Notes: generated by a model not told the origin, from the letters alone. DNA of 64,000 nt from Bursaphelenchus xylophilus (GCA_904066235.2 CAJFCV020000001.1:434001-498000), one strand, 5' to 3'; numbered from the stretch's first letter, positions 35,530-47,142 are shown. Numbers and translations are program-made.

Positions 35530-36844
35530 AAAAAGGAGAAAATAAGTAAAATACGGCTTTTTAATGTAAAATACGAACATTCCATTAACTAATGCTTAAT
35601 CGATAGATCAAAAAAGGTTGGAAATGAACAAAAAAATTGACTTTTTTCCTCACCAAACCGTCCAATATTGGGTTAGAAGCGCCCCAGATTCCAGCAAAGC
35701 CTCGAAAAATGGACCAAATCGAAAAAACGACAAGAAACGCAAATCGGATTTGAAAATCGGGGAGAGAAAGGGGAGGGAAGCGCTTATGGAGATTTGGTTA
35801 TGCCAGAAGTTTTTCGTGCATAAAGAAAGGGAATTTGGTTAGTGGTCACTCGGAAAAAACAACGAAAATCGAAGAAAAAATGACTTTGAAAAAATCGAGA
35901 TGCATGTAATTTTGAGCTTTATAAATTTTTAGGGTGATTTTGGGGGAAAATTTGAATACTCAAAAATGAATTTTGAATATGCAAATTTTTGAAATTTTTA
36001 AAAATAGCTAGAAAATACAAGATTTGTGGGAAAAACAACCAAAAAACCTATAAACAAAATAAAAAATTTGAATATGCAAATAAAAAATTTTTTTGAATAT
36101 TCAAATTTTTTCACTATGAAAATTTGTGGTAAAAAAAATTTAAATATGCAAAGTTTAAATTTGGGATCCAAAAATCACCTCGAAAATTTGAATATTCAAA
36201 TTAATTTTTTTGAATATGCAAATTTTTGGTAGCCAAGTTTTAAATATGCAAAAATTGTAACTTTATGATCAAAAAATTGCTCTAAAAACTTTGAATATTC
36301 AAATTAATTTTTCTGGAATATGCAAATTTTAGCTCAAAACAACACAGAAACCCCCGGCTTTCGCCCTTATCCCCCACCATCCTAAACCAATAAAAATATT
36401 AGTACAATCGGGCAGGTTCTAAAACCTTATCCGCAAAAGCGGGAGGCAAAGGCAAAGGTCACGGCCATAAAATCCGGCGGATTATTCGATTCAAGACAAA
36501 AGCCGCGAGACTAAACGGATTTCCGTTCCTCGTCAACTCCGCGAATATCGTCCTCAACCGCAAAGGGCTGTAAAATAAAAATATTGCGCTTTGACGGGAG
36601 AGAACTTGGAAAAAAGGGAACATTAAAGGGCAACTCAACTATTCAGAGACTATATTTGATAATGATGTGCAAGATCCAAATCTTCGTATTTTACAATTTT
36701 TACCTACATTAAAAGCCAAAAAACCTTGAATTTTTAGCAAAAAACATTTTTTGCATTGTCTTCCACCTATTTTAAGGAGTTGTGAAGTTCTTACATTACG
36801 TATTTTACATTACCAACTCGTATTTTAATTCTTTTCTTCTTTTT
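35530..36844. other. Intergenic: GAATATGCAAATT cluster and a non-repetitive island
   Basis: 35940-36330 has alternating GAATATGCAAA and GAATATTCAAATT phrases (octamer ATGCAAAT and the palindrome GAATATTC). 36350-36620 is a GC-richer island (CCTTATCCGCAAAAGCGG, GCCGCGAGACTAAACGG). No gene seen. Confidence 0.45.
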
Positions 36845-36979
36845 CTTCCAGTGGGATTCGAACCCGCGACTGATCAACACCCGTTGCTTAACTTGCCAGA
36901 TCGGACGGGATGACGTTTTCGTGATTTTTTCGAAATTCCATTGGCGCCAAATCGGCGCGGGTTCGAATCCCAGTGGAAG
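36845..36979 (-). mobile_element. 5S/tRNA-like fold-back element, short form, inverted
   Basis: The only minus-strand copy in the intergenic block. The family's outer flank appears reversed on its right (GCAGAGGTGAAAATGGCCG) and CGTATTTTAC on its left (36799), which fixes the orientation. Confidence 0.9.
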
Positions 36980-37670
36980 CAGAGGTGAAAATGGCCGATT
37001 TTGAGTAGTAATCAAAAACGTTTTTTTGAATATTCATTTACATGCGATTTTAGACAAAAAACAACTTTTCCATGCACGAATTTCGAACTCTTCGAATTTT
37101 TTTTGAATTTTTTCTACGCGGAACAAGTAAAATACGGTCGAAAAATCGGTATTAATGGTAAACGGCTCTTTTACTACGTATCATTATTCTTTTTCCACTC
37201 AAAAAATACCTTAACCTTGATCAAACACTCATCTCATATCCCAAAAGCGATAAATCCCAAAACATCCCGAAAAACAATGAGTTATGAGGGCTCGTTAGTG
37301 AGCCGGACAAGGTCCTTCCATTTCCCTTTCACTAACACTTCAGGCAGCCGTTTTTTTGCGCCCAAATTTGCGCAATAAATTGGTCGTTAAGAAAGTGGGA
37401 AACCGTTTTTTCGTTCGGTTTTTTCCTTTTGAAACGCGCGTTTTTATTGGAAAGGTGCATTTCAACGGGTGTGGCAAGACTTGAAGGGCCGAAAAGGGTT
37501 GGTTTGATTGAAAAATGGGAGATTTCTTGAGAAAAAGCGCGATAAACACAAAAAAAGAAGTGTTGTTTTTTGAGTTTACACTGAATATCATAATGTGGAA
37601 GGTAATATACAACATTTCTAATATCAAATTTTTCAAAAAAAAATTCAAAAACCGATTATTTTTGCCTCTG
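36980..37670. other. Intergenic with an island at 37150-37500, no gene seen
   Basis: Non-repetitive stretch with CTCGTTAGTGAGCCGGAC; otherwise AT-rich. Confidence 0.35.
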
Positions 37671-37800
37671 CTTCCACTGGGATTCGAACCCGCGCCGATT
37701 TGCGCCAATGGAATTTTGAAAAAATCCCGAAAACGCCATCCCGTCCGATCTGGCAAGTTAAGCAACGGTCGATTAGTCGCGGGTTCGAATCCCAGTGGAC
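37671..37800 (+). mobile_element. 5S/tRNA-like fold-back element, short form
   Basis: Loop shortened to GCCGATTTGCGCCAA; 5S-like segment and both arms intact, right end CAGTGGAC. GTAAAATACG at 37839. Confidence 0.88.
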
Positions 37801-37937
37801 GAAAAGGTAAAAAAGATGAGACAAAAAATAGTAAAATTGTAAAATACGGAACTTGTATTCCGCCAAAAAAAATAGTGAGTCGAAAAAACTTTCAAAAATA
37901 GCCGAAATCGGTGAGAAATCGACCATTTTCCCACCTG

Positions 37938-38070
37938 CTTCCACTGGGATTCGAACCCGCACCGATTTGGCGCCAATGGAATTTCGAAAAAATCACGAAA
38001 ACGACATCCCGTCCGATCTGGCAAGATAAGCAACCGGTTGACTAGTCGTGGGTTCGAATCCCACTGGAAG
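37938..38070 (+). mobile_element. 5S/tRNA-like fold-back element, short form
   Basis: Tandem neighbour of the preceding copy (138 bp gap). One change in the A-box-like part (GGCAAGATAAGC). The downstream 10-mer is decayed. Confidence 0.88.
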
Positions 38071-38179
38071 AAAATGATAAAGAAAATACTTTTTATGCAA
38101 AAATAAAGTAGTACAAATAGTAATTTCTCTGTCGAGACATAAATTACCGGGTGAAACACCCGGAAAACAAAACTTTTTC

Positions 38180-38460
38180 CTCGACTTCAAGTGCAAGTGT
38201 GACAAACGACGTAAAACCGTCTAATAATCGCTTTGCAAGAACCCAGAGGCGGGCTCATTTCGCAAGCAACGTAACCAGTGATTACGAGGCGTTAAGAATT
38301 GCCCCATAATTATGGGGCAACTCGTATTTTCTCGCAGGTCAACTGGTGATATGACACTTAATTGAGTTGAGTGTCAGTCATTTCCGCCGCGGGAAATTGG
38401 ACAAGTGGTTCCCTTGGGGTCATTGTTGCGCAATTATGCAGGATCCACAGGAAATTTTGA
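38180..38460. promoter_or_regulatory. Non-repetitive island with a perfect 22-bp palindrome
   Basis: 38299-38320 reads TTGCCCCATAAT then TATGGGGCAA, a perfect 22-bp palindrome. Sixty bases on, TGACACTTAATTGAG..AGTGTCA forms another inverted repeat. Surrounding sequence is non-repetitive and GC-richer. No open frame; candidate protein-binding region. Confidence 0.35.
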
Positions 38461-38731
38461 GGAAACTGAAAAAATTGGATGAAAAATGGGGAAAACGGAT
38501 ATTGTAGTAGATAAAAATATAATTAGCGGAGAAAAAAAATTTGTGGTAATGTAAAATACACGCAGAAAAAATCAGTTTTAATATCTAACAACAAAAAATA
38601 TAAAAAAAAATATATAAACTTCAAAAAAAAATCGGCCTGAAAATGCCTGGTTCTTGTTAAAAGTACCAATGAAAATATTTCGACAATTTTTTTTTAGTTT
38701 CATAATCAAAATCGACTATTTTCACTCTTTT

Positions 38732-38864
38732 CTTCCACTGGGATTCGAACCCGCGCCGATTTGGCGCCAATGGAATTTCGAAAAAATCACGAAAACGCCA
38801 TCCCGTCCGATCTGGCAAGTTAAGCAACGGGTTGATAAGTCGCGAGTTCAAATCCCACTGGAAG
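38732..38864 (+). mobile_element. 5S/tRNA-like fold-back element, short form
   Basis: Right B-box-like motif has one change (GAGTTCAAATCC). Outer flank CAAAATCGACTATTTTCAC is intact; 10-mers at 38881 and 38901. Confidence 0.88.
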
Positions 38865-39851
38865 AAAAGGGAGAAAGGAAGTAAAATACGTGTTGGTAGT
38901 GTAAAATACGGACTAGAAAAAATAAAAAAAGCAGCATTGAATCATCAAATAACTTTTATAAAATCAGAAAAAATGGGGAAAATGTAATTTTTTATTCATT
39001 TTGACAATAAAATTTTCTGCACTTGGCAAAATTCAGATTCCTCCCAAAAACAAACTGTTTAGAAAGCTTGCGCACAGTGCGAATTCCAGTTGGAGCCCGT
39101 AAATCTGTCAAAAATCGCTCAAAAAACCAACAAGTGCCCGTTCGAGACGAGAGAGAGAAACCGTCGATTGACCTCCATTAGAACACTTAAACCCCGTTAT
39201 TAGCGACAAGTTGGACCGCGCTTATAAGGTCGTTTTCTCTTTTGACAAAAGTTCGGGGATTAAAGGCAAACGTTGGCAATAAAAACGGGATTTTTTGGTG
39301 ACTTTTTTGCCGATTTTTTGGAGGAAAATCCAAAAAAATTTCAATTTGAATCAATAAAAAGATTAAAAAATTAATAAAGAATCATTTTAAAATTTGAAAT
39401 TTTTAATTAGACTTCCAAAAAATCGCAAAAAATTTAAATTTCCAATGAAAAATCAAATATTTTTTTATTGAAAAACGATTTTTGCTGCTAAAGTAATACA
39501 AAAACGCATTTTTTTCTCCACATAAAGTCCACAGGCCGTGAAAATCACAAAAGAAAAGGCCGCATTCTCGGTTTTTCTTGAGAAAACCTATGCTCAAAAG
39601 GGGTGATAAAACTTTTCGGAAAATAAATACGGAATTTATTGTATAATGTTGCCTTTTCCAGGGGAAAACGCACACTGTAAGGGGCGATTCTTGATATAAA
39701 TTTTTGAAAAATCGAATTTTATAGAAAAAAGATTCGAAAAATAATACTTTTTTTCAAAGAAGTCTTTGAAGTATCATAAGTCAAGGTAAAAAAAAGCTTT
39801 GATTTAAAATAGTTTATTTTTGTATTCAAAATCAATCATTTTCCTCATCTG
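38865..39851. other. Intergenic with an island at 39050-39290, no gene seen
   Basis: One isolated GCACAGTGC at ~39073. The island includes CCCGTTATTAGCGACAAG and GCGCTTATAAGG. The rest is AT-rich. Confidence 0.35.
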
Positions 39852-39982
39852 CTTCCACTGGGATTCGAACCCGCCCCAATTCGCGCCGATGGAATTTCGA
39901 AAAAATCGCGAAAACGTCATCCCGTCCGATCTGGCAAGTTAAGCAACGGTGCGGGCAAGTCGCGGGTTCGAATCCCAGTTGA
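39852..39982 (+). mobile_element. 5S/tRNA-like fold-back element, short form
   Basis: Loop shortened (CCCCAATTCGCGCC); right terminus decayed to CAGTTGATAA. 5S-like segment intact; ATAAAATACG at ~40002. Confidence 0.85.
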
Positions 39983-40231
39983 TAAAAAAAATTTTAAAAT
40001 GGATAAAATACGGGTTAATAAGCATATTCTCGTGATATTAGGGTCTTCGAAAACGTAAAAAACAGTGTAATCTCAAGAAAAACTGATTTTTAATCTGCAA
40101 AAATATGAGTAAGCAAAAAAGAGCAATTTTTGATGTAAGAATGAAGATCGAGATGTGGTCTAATTTTCCAAAGCAAAAAAGATTCAAGTTTTAGTCGATG
40201 AAATGAAGAAATCAACCATTATTTACCTCTG

Positions 40232-40362
40232 CTTCCACTGGGATTCGAACCTGCGCCGATTCGCGCCAATGGAATTTCGAAAAAATCACGAAAACGCCAT
40301 CCCGTCCGATCTGACAAGTTAAGCAACGGTTGATTAGTTGCGGGTTCGAGTCCCAGTGGAGG
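40232..40362 (+). mobile_element. 5S/tRNA-like fold-back element, short form
   Basis: Right B-box-like motif GGTTCGAGTCC (still a valid B-box form); 5S-like segment has CTGACAAG. 10-mers at 40384 and 40432. Confidence 0.87.
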
Positions 40363-41550
40363 AAAAAAATAAAAACAAAAAAAGTAAAATACGAATTTCG
40401 TACTGCAAATATAAAATACGACATCAAGAAGGTAAAATACGTCCGACCAATGACCGTATGAAAGAATTTTTTAAAATTTCGTCCAAAAAACCTACAAAAA
40501 ATTCCAAAATATCCAAAACTTGCCCCAAAACTCCGCTAACTTCAACAGTTCGGGAAAAGCGAACACTTTCCGCATAATGACCAAGACTTATGAAGACGAA
40601 AGAAGATTAGCGCGAGCGTTTCCCTTTCGTTCTAAGCGGTTTCATAAACTCTTCAAGCGGGAGATTTCCGAACTGACCAAAAGCGTTTTGTTTGTTTATT
40701 CCAAACTTGGAAGGGGCGAAAGTGTTGAGCCATCTTGACCAGATATAATAAAAATGGGAAAATTTTGCAATAATCGAGTGGGATTTTAACTGATTTTTGA
40801 AAAAAATTATGGAAATTCAAAAAAAAAATTTTTATTTTTTAAAATTTTTTCTCTGAAAAAGATCAAAAAAAGTAATAAAATGGAGAAATCGTATTTTCTT
40901 TCCGATTTTTGAATATTTTTAATCGAAAAATAAAAAAAAAAAATAAAAATTTTTTTTTGTTTTTTTTTTTGAAAATTCATAATTTTTGATCAAAAAAATC
41001 GGTGGCCTCAATTTTTTTGTCATTTTTTCCAACAAAAAATCACCTTGAAACGATGAAAAATCTAAAAATTCAACTTTTTTATATTTTTTTTCAAAATTTT
41101 TCGACCAAAAAAATCAAAAAATTTCAAAGTCATTTTTTCCCCATTTTTACTTCTACTCCATTTTTCCCACTCAAAATTCACCAAAACTTTCGAAAAATCC
41201 CAAAATCCCCGTCAACTTTTCCCTTGGAATTCGCAAATTCCCATAAATCATTGATTTCCCCCCTCTCCGAAAACTAATGGCGAATTTGAATACTGCTAAA
41301 AGGTGTGCCGTTTCTCTTCTTTCGTCCGCCGCCATTTTATGGCCATCGCGCGCCATTATAGTCGAAAACAAATAGCGGACGGAGAGCTGGGATCTGGAAG
41401 ACGGGTTCACACTGAATCATGGGCAAACACAATACCGATTATATGCCAAACCACGCGTATTATGGTACCCTGCGAGCCCTTGGACGGCTAAATTTTTATT
41501 TTTGAAGTTTTAGGGCACCTGTTTTTGGAAGAAAAAATTTTTTAATTTTT
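40363..41550. other. Intergenic: AT-rich with islands, no gene seen
   Basis: Islands at 40550-40740 and 41290-41490 (CCGCCGCCATTTTATGGCC contains GGCCAT palindromes); 40760-41200 is low-complexity A/T. Confidence 0.4.
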
Positions 41551-42442
41551 TGCACAGTGCAGTGATTTTTGGAAAAATTTCGCACTGTGCGGCGTAGAAT
41601 GAAAAACTTGGTCAGAAAATCGACCAAAAAGAAGGTAATTAGCCTGTATATAACATTGAAAACCTATTATGGACATTTTAAAATCCGTTTTATTACAACG
41701 GCTATGACAAAAAATTTCCTCCGCACTGTGCAAAAAAATTTAAAAAATTTTGCAGTGTGCGGCTCAGAATGAAAAACTTGGTGGGAAAATCGACTAAAAA
41801 GAAAGTAAATAGCCTGTTGATAATATTGAAAACCTATTTGAGATACTGTAAAATACGACATCGCTAAAACGGATATGATAAAAAAATTCCTCCGCACTGT
41901 GCAAAAAATCTAAAAAAAATTTGCACTGTGCGGCGCATAATGCAAAATTTGGTCGTAAAATCGACCAAAAAGAAAGAAATAGCCTGTTGATAATATTGGA
42001 AACCGTTTCCGACATTTTAAAATACGGATTTTTCAGATACGATTGAAAATTCTTCGGTTTAAAAATTTTACAAAAAATATGAAAAATTTCGCACTGTGCG
42101 GCGTAGAATGAGAAACTTGGTCAGAAAATCGACCAAAAAGAAAGTAAATAGCCTGTAGATAATGTTCAAGACCTGTTTTGGACATTTTAAAATACGATGT
42201 TATTATTACAACGGCTATGACAAAAATCTCCTCCGCACTGTGCAAAAAATCTAAAAAAATTTGCACTGTGCGTGGCAGAATGCAAAATCTGGTCGGAAAA
42301 TCGACCAAAAAGAAAGAAAGTGGCCTGTAGATAATATTGAAAACCTATTTTGGACATTTTAAAATACGAAATCTTTAAAAACGACGAAGCAAAAATTTCC
42401 CCCGCACTGTGCAAAAAATCCAAAAAAAATTTGCACTGTGCA
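41551..42442. repeat. ~170-bp composite tandem repeat, five units, each with two GCACNGTGC cores
   Basis: GCACTGTGCGGCGTAGAATG-type starts lie near 41582, 41753, 41925, 42092, 42263 and 42433. Each unit contains AATCGACCAAAAAGAAAG, AATAGCCTGT.GATAATATTG, a 10-mer-like TTTTAAAATACG and a second core after TCCTCCGCAC. Confidence 0.92.
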
Positions 42443-42695
42443 TCAAAACTGAAGTAGTAAGAAATTGATAAAAATAGTAATATATTATAATAATAACTCG
42501 GTATTTGCAAAATCAAAATTTTTCCCACACCCGCATGCCTTTCTTTACCTCTTTATTGGTCATAGTTATGGTCGCTTTGTGAGTAATCCAAACTATTCGG
42601 GTTAAAGGGGGGAAAGTTACTCATTTGAATAGTAAAAAGCTTCAAAAAATTTCGATTTATAAAAATTCATTGTAAAAAAATTATTTTTCGTTTTC

Positions 42696-44025
42696 GCACT
42701 GTGCAATAAAATTTTGGAGTTTTTGCACAGTGCAGTCAATTTTTAATTTTTTTTGCACTGTGCGGGAAACACTGGGGTGGAAAATTCGAAAAGTGAAAAA
42801 TTGTGTGATACTAGTTCTAAGACGTCAGCAGACATCAATTTTTACTGGCCATAAAATTTTTGTCGCATTAAAAACGCGAAATTTCGAAATCCGACTGCAC
42901 AGTGCAATTGATTTAAAAAATTGCAGCACAATGCGGTTGGACGCAATGGGGCGACAAAAAAATCGCTTCAGCAGAAAGTAAATAGCCTCAGGGTATAAAT
43001 AAAAATTGGCTTTTTCATTTATGCAAATTTGCATATTCAAAAAAATCATATTTTAAAATTCGACTGCACTGTGCAAATTCACACATTTTTTTGCACAGTG
43101 CAGCTTCTTCAAGCATTAAAACCAAACAATTTGGAGTAATTAGAGCAATATTAATCAAAACGCAAGGGAACTTCATAAAATAAAACTTTTTTTTGGAGAT
43201 TCCGATTCCATTTTTTTTTCGATTTTCCCCCAAAAATTTCTTCAGCTGCCCGTCAGAAAATCAACTCTGCCGCGCGCTCACTTTGATTTATTACGTCAGT
43301 CGCCGTTTTTCGCTCGGGCAGTCGAATTTTTTCGGACGATGACAAAAATAGCGAAAATGACAGGAAATTGGGGGATTTAGCGGGTGTGAAGCGTTTAACG
43401 CGGGTAAAAAGTCGAAGTCGCGGTATGGCGCAGCTTTTAGACACAAATTTATTTTTGTTTGGAGGCTTGGAAATAATTTTTGGCCAAAAAATTTGATCTT
43501 TAGTCTGCACAGTGCAATGGACTCTAAACATCATCGCACAGTGCGGCGGAAGTTTCAAGTTGAGATGTAAAAACGATATGTATAGGACATATATAATCCA
43601 ACTGCAAAGCTGATAAACAATTCTCACCAATTATAAATGCTGTTTTTTCAAAAAAGCCAAAATTTGAAATTTGAACGCACAGTGCATCAATTTTTAAAAA
43701 TCGTGGCACTCTGCGGTCGCTGGGGGCGGAAAAAATCTAAAAATCAGTGAAAATATAACTAGGCAGTCTTGTCGAGCTACCGAGGAACAAATTTCATTTT
43801 TTCATAAATTTGCATACCCAAAAAAATGAAAAATAAAAACATAGCTGCACAGTGCGGAAAAGATTAAATTTCGCTATTCTAAGACTTCGTGATTGCAAAA
43901 CAATTCAAAATATTGCTTTAGCTGAACTTAAATAGCCTCAGGGAGCTATCTAAGATACGATTTTAATTTTTCGAAAATTTGAATATTCAAAAAATTCAAA
44001 ATAAAAAATCCACTGCACAGTGCAA
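42696..44025. repeat. Sparse GCACNGTGC cluster in pairs
   Basis: Cores occur mostly as pairs 25-45 bp apart (42696/42727/42752; 42897/42925; 43065/43092; 43506/43534; 43676/43704; 43849; 44013), each pair next to AAATAGCCTCAGGG- or TGCAAATTTGCATA-type sequence, so an older ~300-bp unit is likely. A non-repetitive island lies at 43240-43440. Confidence 0.7.
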
Positions 44026-44339
44026 AATCGCTATCACAACTTTATGCTCAGGCCAAAAGCAAAGCGCCAACATTAAAAATATATATAAAAGACGCCTGTC
44101 CGGATTGCATTATACGTCCATTGTACGTAATATCACGTCAAAAGTCATAACAAAAATGATCCGAAAAAATGATTTGGAAACAAAAGAAACAAACTTTTTC
44201 TTCCGCCCCATAACGGCCATTACAAGCGTCTTCATGAAAATCCCCTTTTCCGGTTTCGCGGCAGAAAACGCTCATTTCAGGGGCTGAAGAGAGGTTTCCG
44301 CTGAAATGGACGCGCAACAATAGCCTTACGGCTTATTAG

Positions 44340-44715
44340 TGGAGAAGTAATGGACACATTACGAAAGGGGGAGATTACGGTAATCTTTGGAGCCTTTGAA
44401 GGCAGTAATAGTGATTTTTAGAGGTTTTAAATTTGGACATGTTCCATCGTATAAAATGTCACCAATAGACACTTTACGCAAAGAGGGAGATTACGGTAAT
44501 TTTTGAGGCCTTTGAAGGTAATAAAGGTTATTTTTTGAGGTTTTAATTTTTGGACATATTCTATCGTATAAAATGTCACCAACAGACACATTATGAAAAG
44601 AGAGGGATTACGGTAGTTTATAAGGCCTTTGAAGGTAATAATAGCAGTCTTTAGACGTTCTATATCATAAAAACTTTCGATTTGGAAATGTTCCATCGTA
44701 TAAAATGTCACAAAC
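44340..44715. repeat. ~118-135-bp tandem repeat, three units
   Basis: TTCCATCGTATAAAATGTCAC (one unit has TTCTATCG) recurs near 44441, 44559 and 44694, with GGGAGATTACGGTAATTTTTG.GGCCTTTGAAGG between. Confidence 0.75.
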
Positions 44716-45896
44716 AAAATTTTTGGTTTTATAAGCGCATTTTTAGCTCAGATTTTTCTACTGTAAAAATATCGTCGATTATAATTTTTCCAAAGCCATT
44801 TTTTACCATGTAAAATCGACTGCACGGTGCGAAAAAAATCAAAAAAAAAAACTGTTGCAGATTTTGATGAAACTTGGCTCAAATTTAGAACAGAATTTTT
44901 TTAGACACATGAAACAACTTTTGTCCATAGCTTTGCAAAAATGATCGAGATTTTTTAGCCGAAAGTTTAAAAAATTTCAAAAATTTTTTGAGAATTTTGA
45001 GGCCAAAAATAGGTAGTCTATTGGCCGTGACGAGTACAATCTTCCTATAAAAAATAGTTTTTCTCCCTGCCACACTCAGAGAGATATAGCCAAAAAAAGA
45101 CTTCTTGGACCGTCTCTCCTTATTTTCCATGGCCTATCGTCCGCAAAGATCGGTGAATATCTCGGCCGCAATTTTAAATGGTAAGCTCAAAGTTTCAGTG
45201 ATTGATATATAGTCTATGAAGAATATCTAGACCAAATTTGAGACAAATCCGAGCTTTGGGCCTTGACATATTCACCTTTGAAATCACCCCCCCCTCTGCA
45301 CTGTGCAAAAAAAAACCTCCCTTTTTTTTCAATTCCTCTTGCTACAGTATCCCCAATCTCCTCTCCAATCACTCGAAATTCGCCTTTTTGCTCAACCTTT
45401 CTCCGCATTTCCGTTTCAAGTGTATATACACCCAGCCGTATCGTATTTCCTCCCCAATGATTGACGAAAAAACCGCAAATCAAACACAAAATGTAACTGT
45501 ATGTTTATGCCCGCTCTTACGCGACATATGTTCGGTTCGCCGTTGAAGTGTCATCGATATAACGCACTTGCGCTTTTTTGCGTTGAGAGGATCCGTTAAT
45601 TACAGTCGAAAAATAATGAAAAAGGGGGGAAAGGAGAAACTTTATAGCTGTAGAAATTTTTTAGAGGTTCCTACGGTAATTTCATGTCACTTATCTTAGA
45701 ATAAATCTTATAAATGTACAGAAAAATTTCTGTATTTTTTAATTTTTTGCCAATTTTTTACATTTTTCTTCATTTTTCTGCTAAAAGATCAAATATTTCT
45801 AAATTTTCAAGCCTGAAATAAAAGACAAATATCTTTGCATGCAATAGAAAAGCAATTCTCGAACGTATTTTACCTATAAAAACCCAAAAATGCTCA
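44716..45896. other. Intergenic: dispersed repeat, island and tRNA-Asp 3' flank
   Basis: 45130-45250 (GCAAAGATCGGTGAATATCTCGG) has a relative at ~63365-63470. Single cores at 44820 and 45298. Island at 45340-45600. 45740-45896 is the conserved 3' flank of the next tRNA. No gene seen. Confidence 0.45.
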
Positions 45897-45968
45897 CTCC
45901 CCGGCCGGGAATCGAACCCGGGTCTCGCACGTGACAGGCGCGGATACTTACCACTATACTACCGAGGA
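45897..45968 (-). tRNA. tRNA-Asp (GTC)
   Basis: Identical over 72 nt to the other intact copies. Part of a duplicated segment of about 370 bp (roughly 45740-46110): the 3' flank carries CGTATTTTAC (45864), the 5' flank ends with AGGGCGCAGTCTGCC (46074-46088). Confidence 0.96.
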
Positions 45969-46472
45969 ACACGGCAGGTAAAGCCTCCGAATCCGTGAAA
46001 TTTTAAAATTTATGAGTAGAAAAGAGTCTACAACGCATAAATTTTACATTTTCAAAACTTTCAGGATAAATGTAGGGCGCAGTCTGCCAAAAATTAAAGT
46101 TCAAAAAATGATGATGTAAGTGATGTAAAGGTCAAAACATGAGAAAAAAGGAAAAAAATGAATGCAGAAAACGTCGCACATGATCATGACATTCTAAATT
46201 GGCATAAAATTTGAATAAAACCCGACCCCGAAGTGACTTAATAACCCATTTCTCATAAGCCAAAGGAAAATTAATAAAAATTCTCTCCCCCCGTTAATCC
46301 ACTGACCCAAAATTCGAATCCCATTTCACAGGATCGCAATTTAATCAAGACAAAAACCAATTGGAACGTCATTTTCGGGGAGAAGTAACGGGATTTTTCG
46401 TGCACTTTTTTGTAATGAAAACACCTCTGCTTTTAAAGTGAATTACTGAAGAAAAAATTGTCAAATTTTTGG
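45969..46472. other. tRNA-Asp 5' flank and intergenic DNA
   Basis: 45969-46110 is the shared tRNA flank; 46170-46400 is non-repetitive without coding signal. Confidence 0.4.
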
Positions 46473-46783
46473 TGCACTGTGCAAAAAAAATATCTAAAAA
46501 ATCGTTGCACAGTGCAAAAAAAAAAATTTTTTAGCTTCCGCACAGTGCAATTACAAAATATTGAAAAATTGCACAGTGCAAAAAATTTTTTTGTTTTGCA
46601 CAGTGCAGAAAAAATAAAAAAAATCATCCGGCCGCACGGTGCAAGAAAAATATCGGAAAAATTGCGCAGCGTGCGGAAAAAATATCAAAAAAAAAAAAAA
46701 ATTTTTGTTTTGCACAGTGCAGAAAAACTCAAAAAGTCTAGCTGTACGGTGCAATCAAAAATATAGAAAAATTGCACTGTGCG
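46473..46783. repeat. GCACNGTGC cluster with A/T-only spacers
   Basis: About 10 cores at ~30-bp spacing, spacers almost pure A/T; several decayed cores (GCGCAGCGTGC, GTACGGTGC). Confidence 0.9.
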
Positions 46784-47142
46784 AAAAACAAATCTTTTTC
46801 AGCGTTTTAAACACAAAACTAATTGTAATTACAGGCCTGCTGGACTGTTTTTGGCGAAACACTTTAGACAAAAGTCCGAGAACCCCTCCTTTTGACTCGA
46901 GGGTACCCCCGATTCATGACGAAAGCTCATTAGGCTGTTTTTCACGAGAAAACAATAAAAAATAAAGCAGAAATACAAGAGGCGGTCGTATTTTACCATT
47001 TTAGATTTGAATTTGTGATTTTTAATTCTATTTTTTGATGATATTTAGATTTTGCAAAGAAGAAAGGGAATTTTATCTTCAAAGCTTTCAAACAATAATA
47101 AACCAGCTCGTATTTTACTTTTAAAATCTCAAAAAAAGTTTT

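Noticed and set aside
37515..38159. Open frames with LPLGFEPAPI, WDSNPR and LNLPDRTG motifs
   Set aside because: These are translations of the fold-back elements (B-box and 5S-like segment). The same peptides recur at every copy on both strands; they are not genes.
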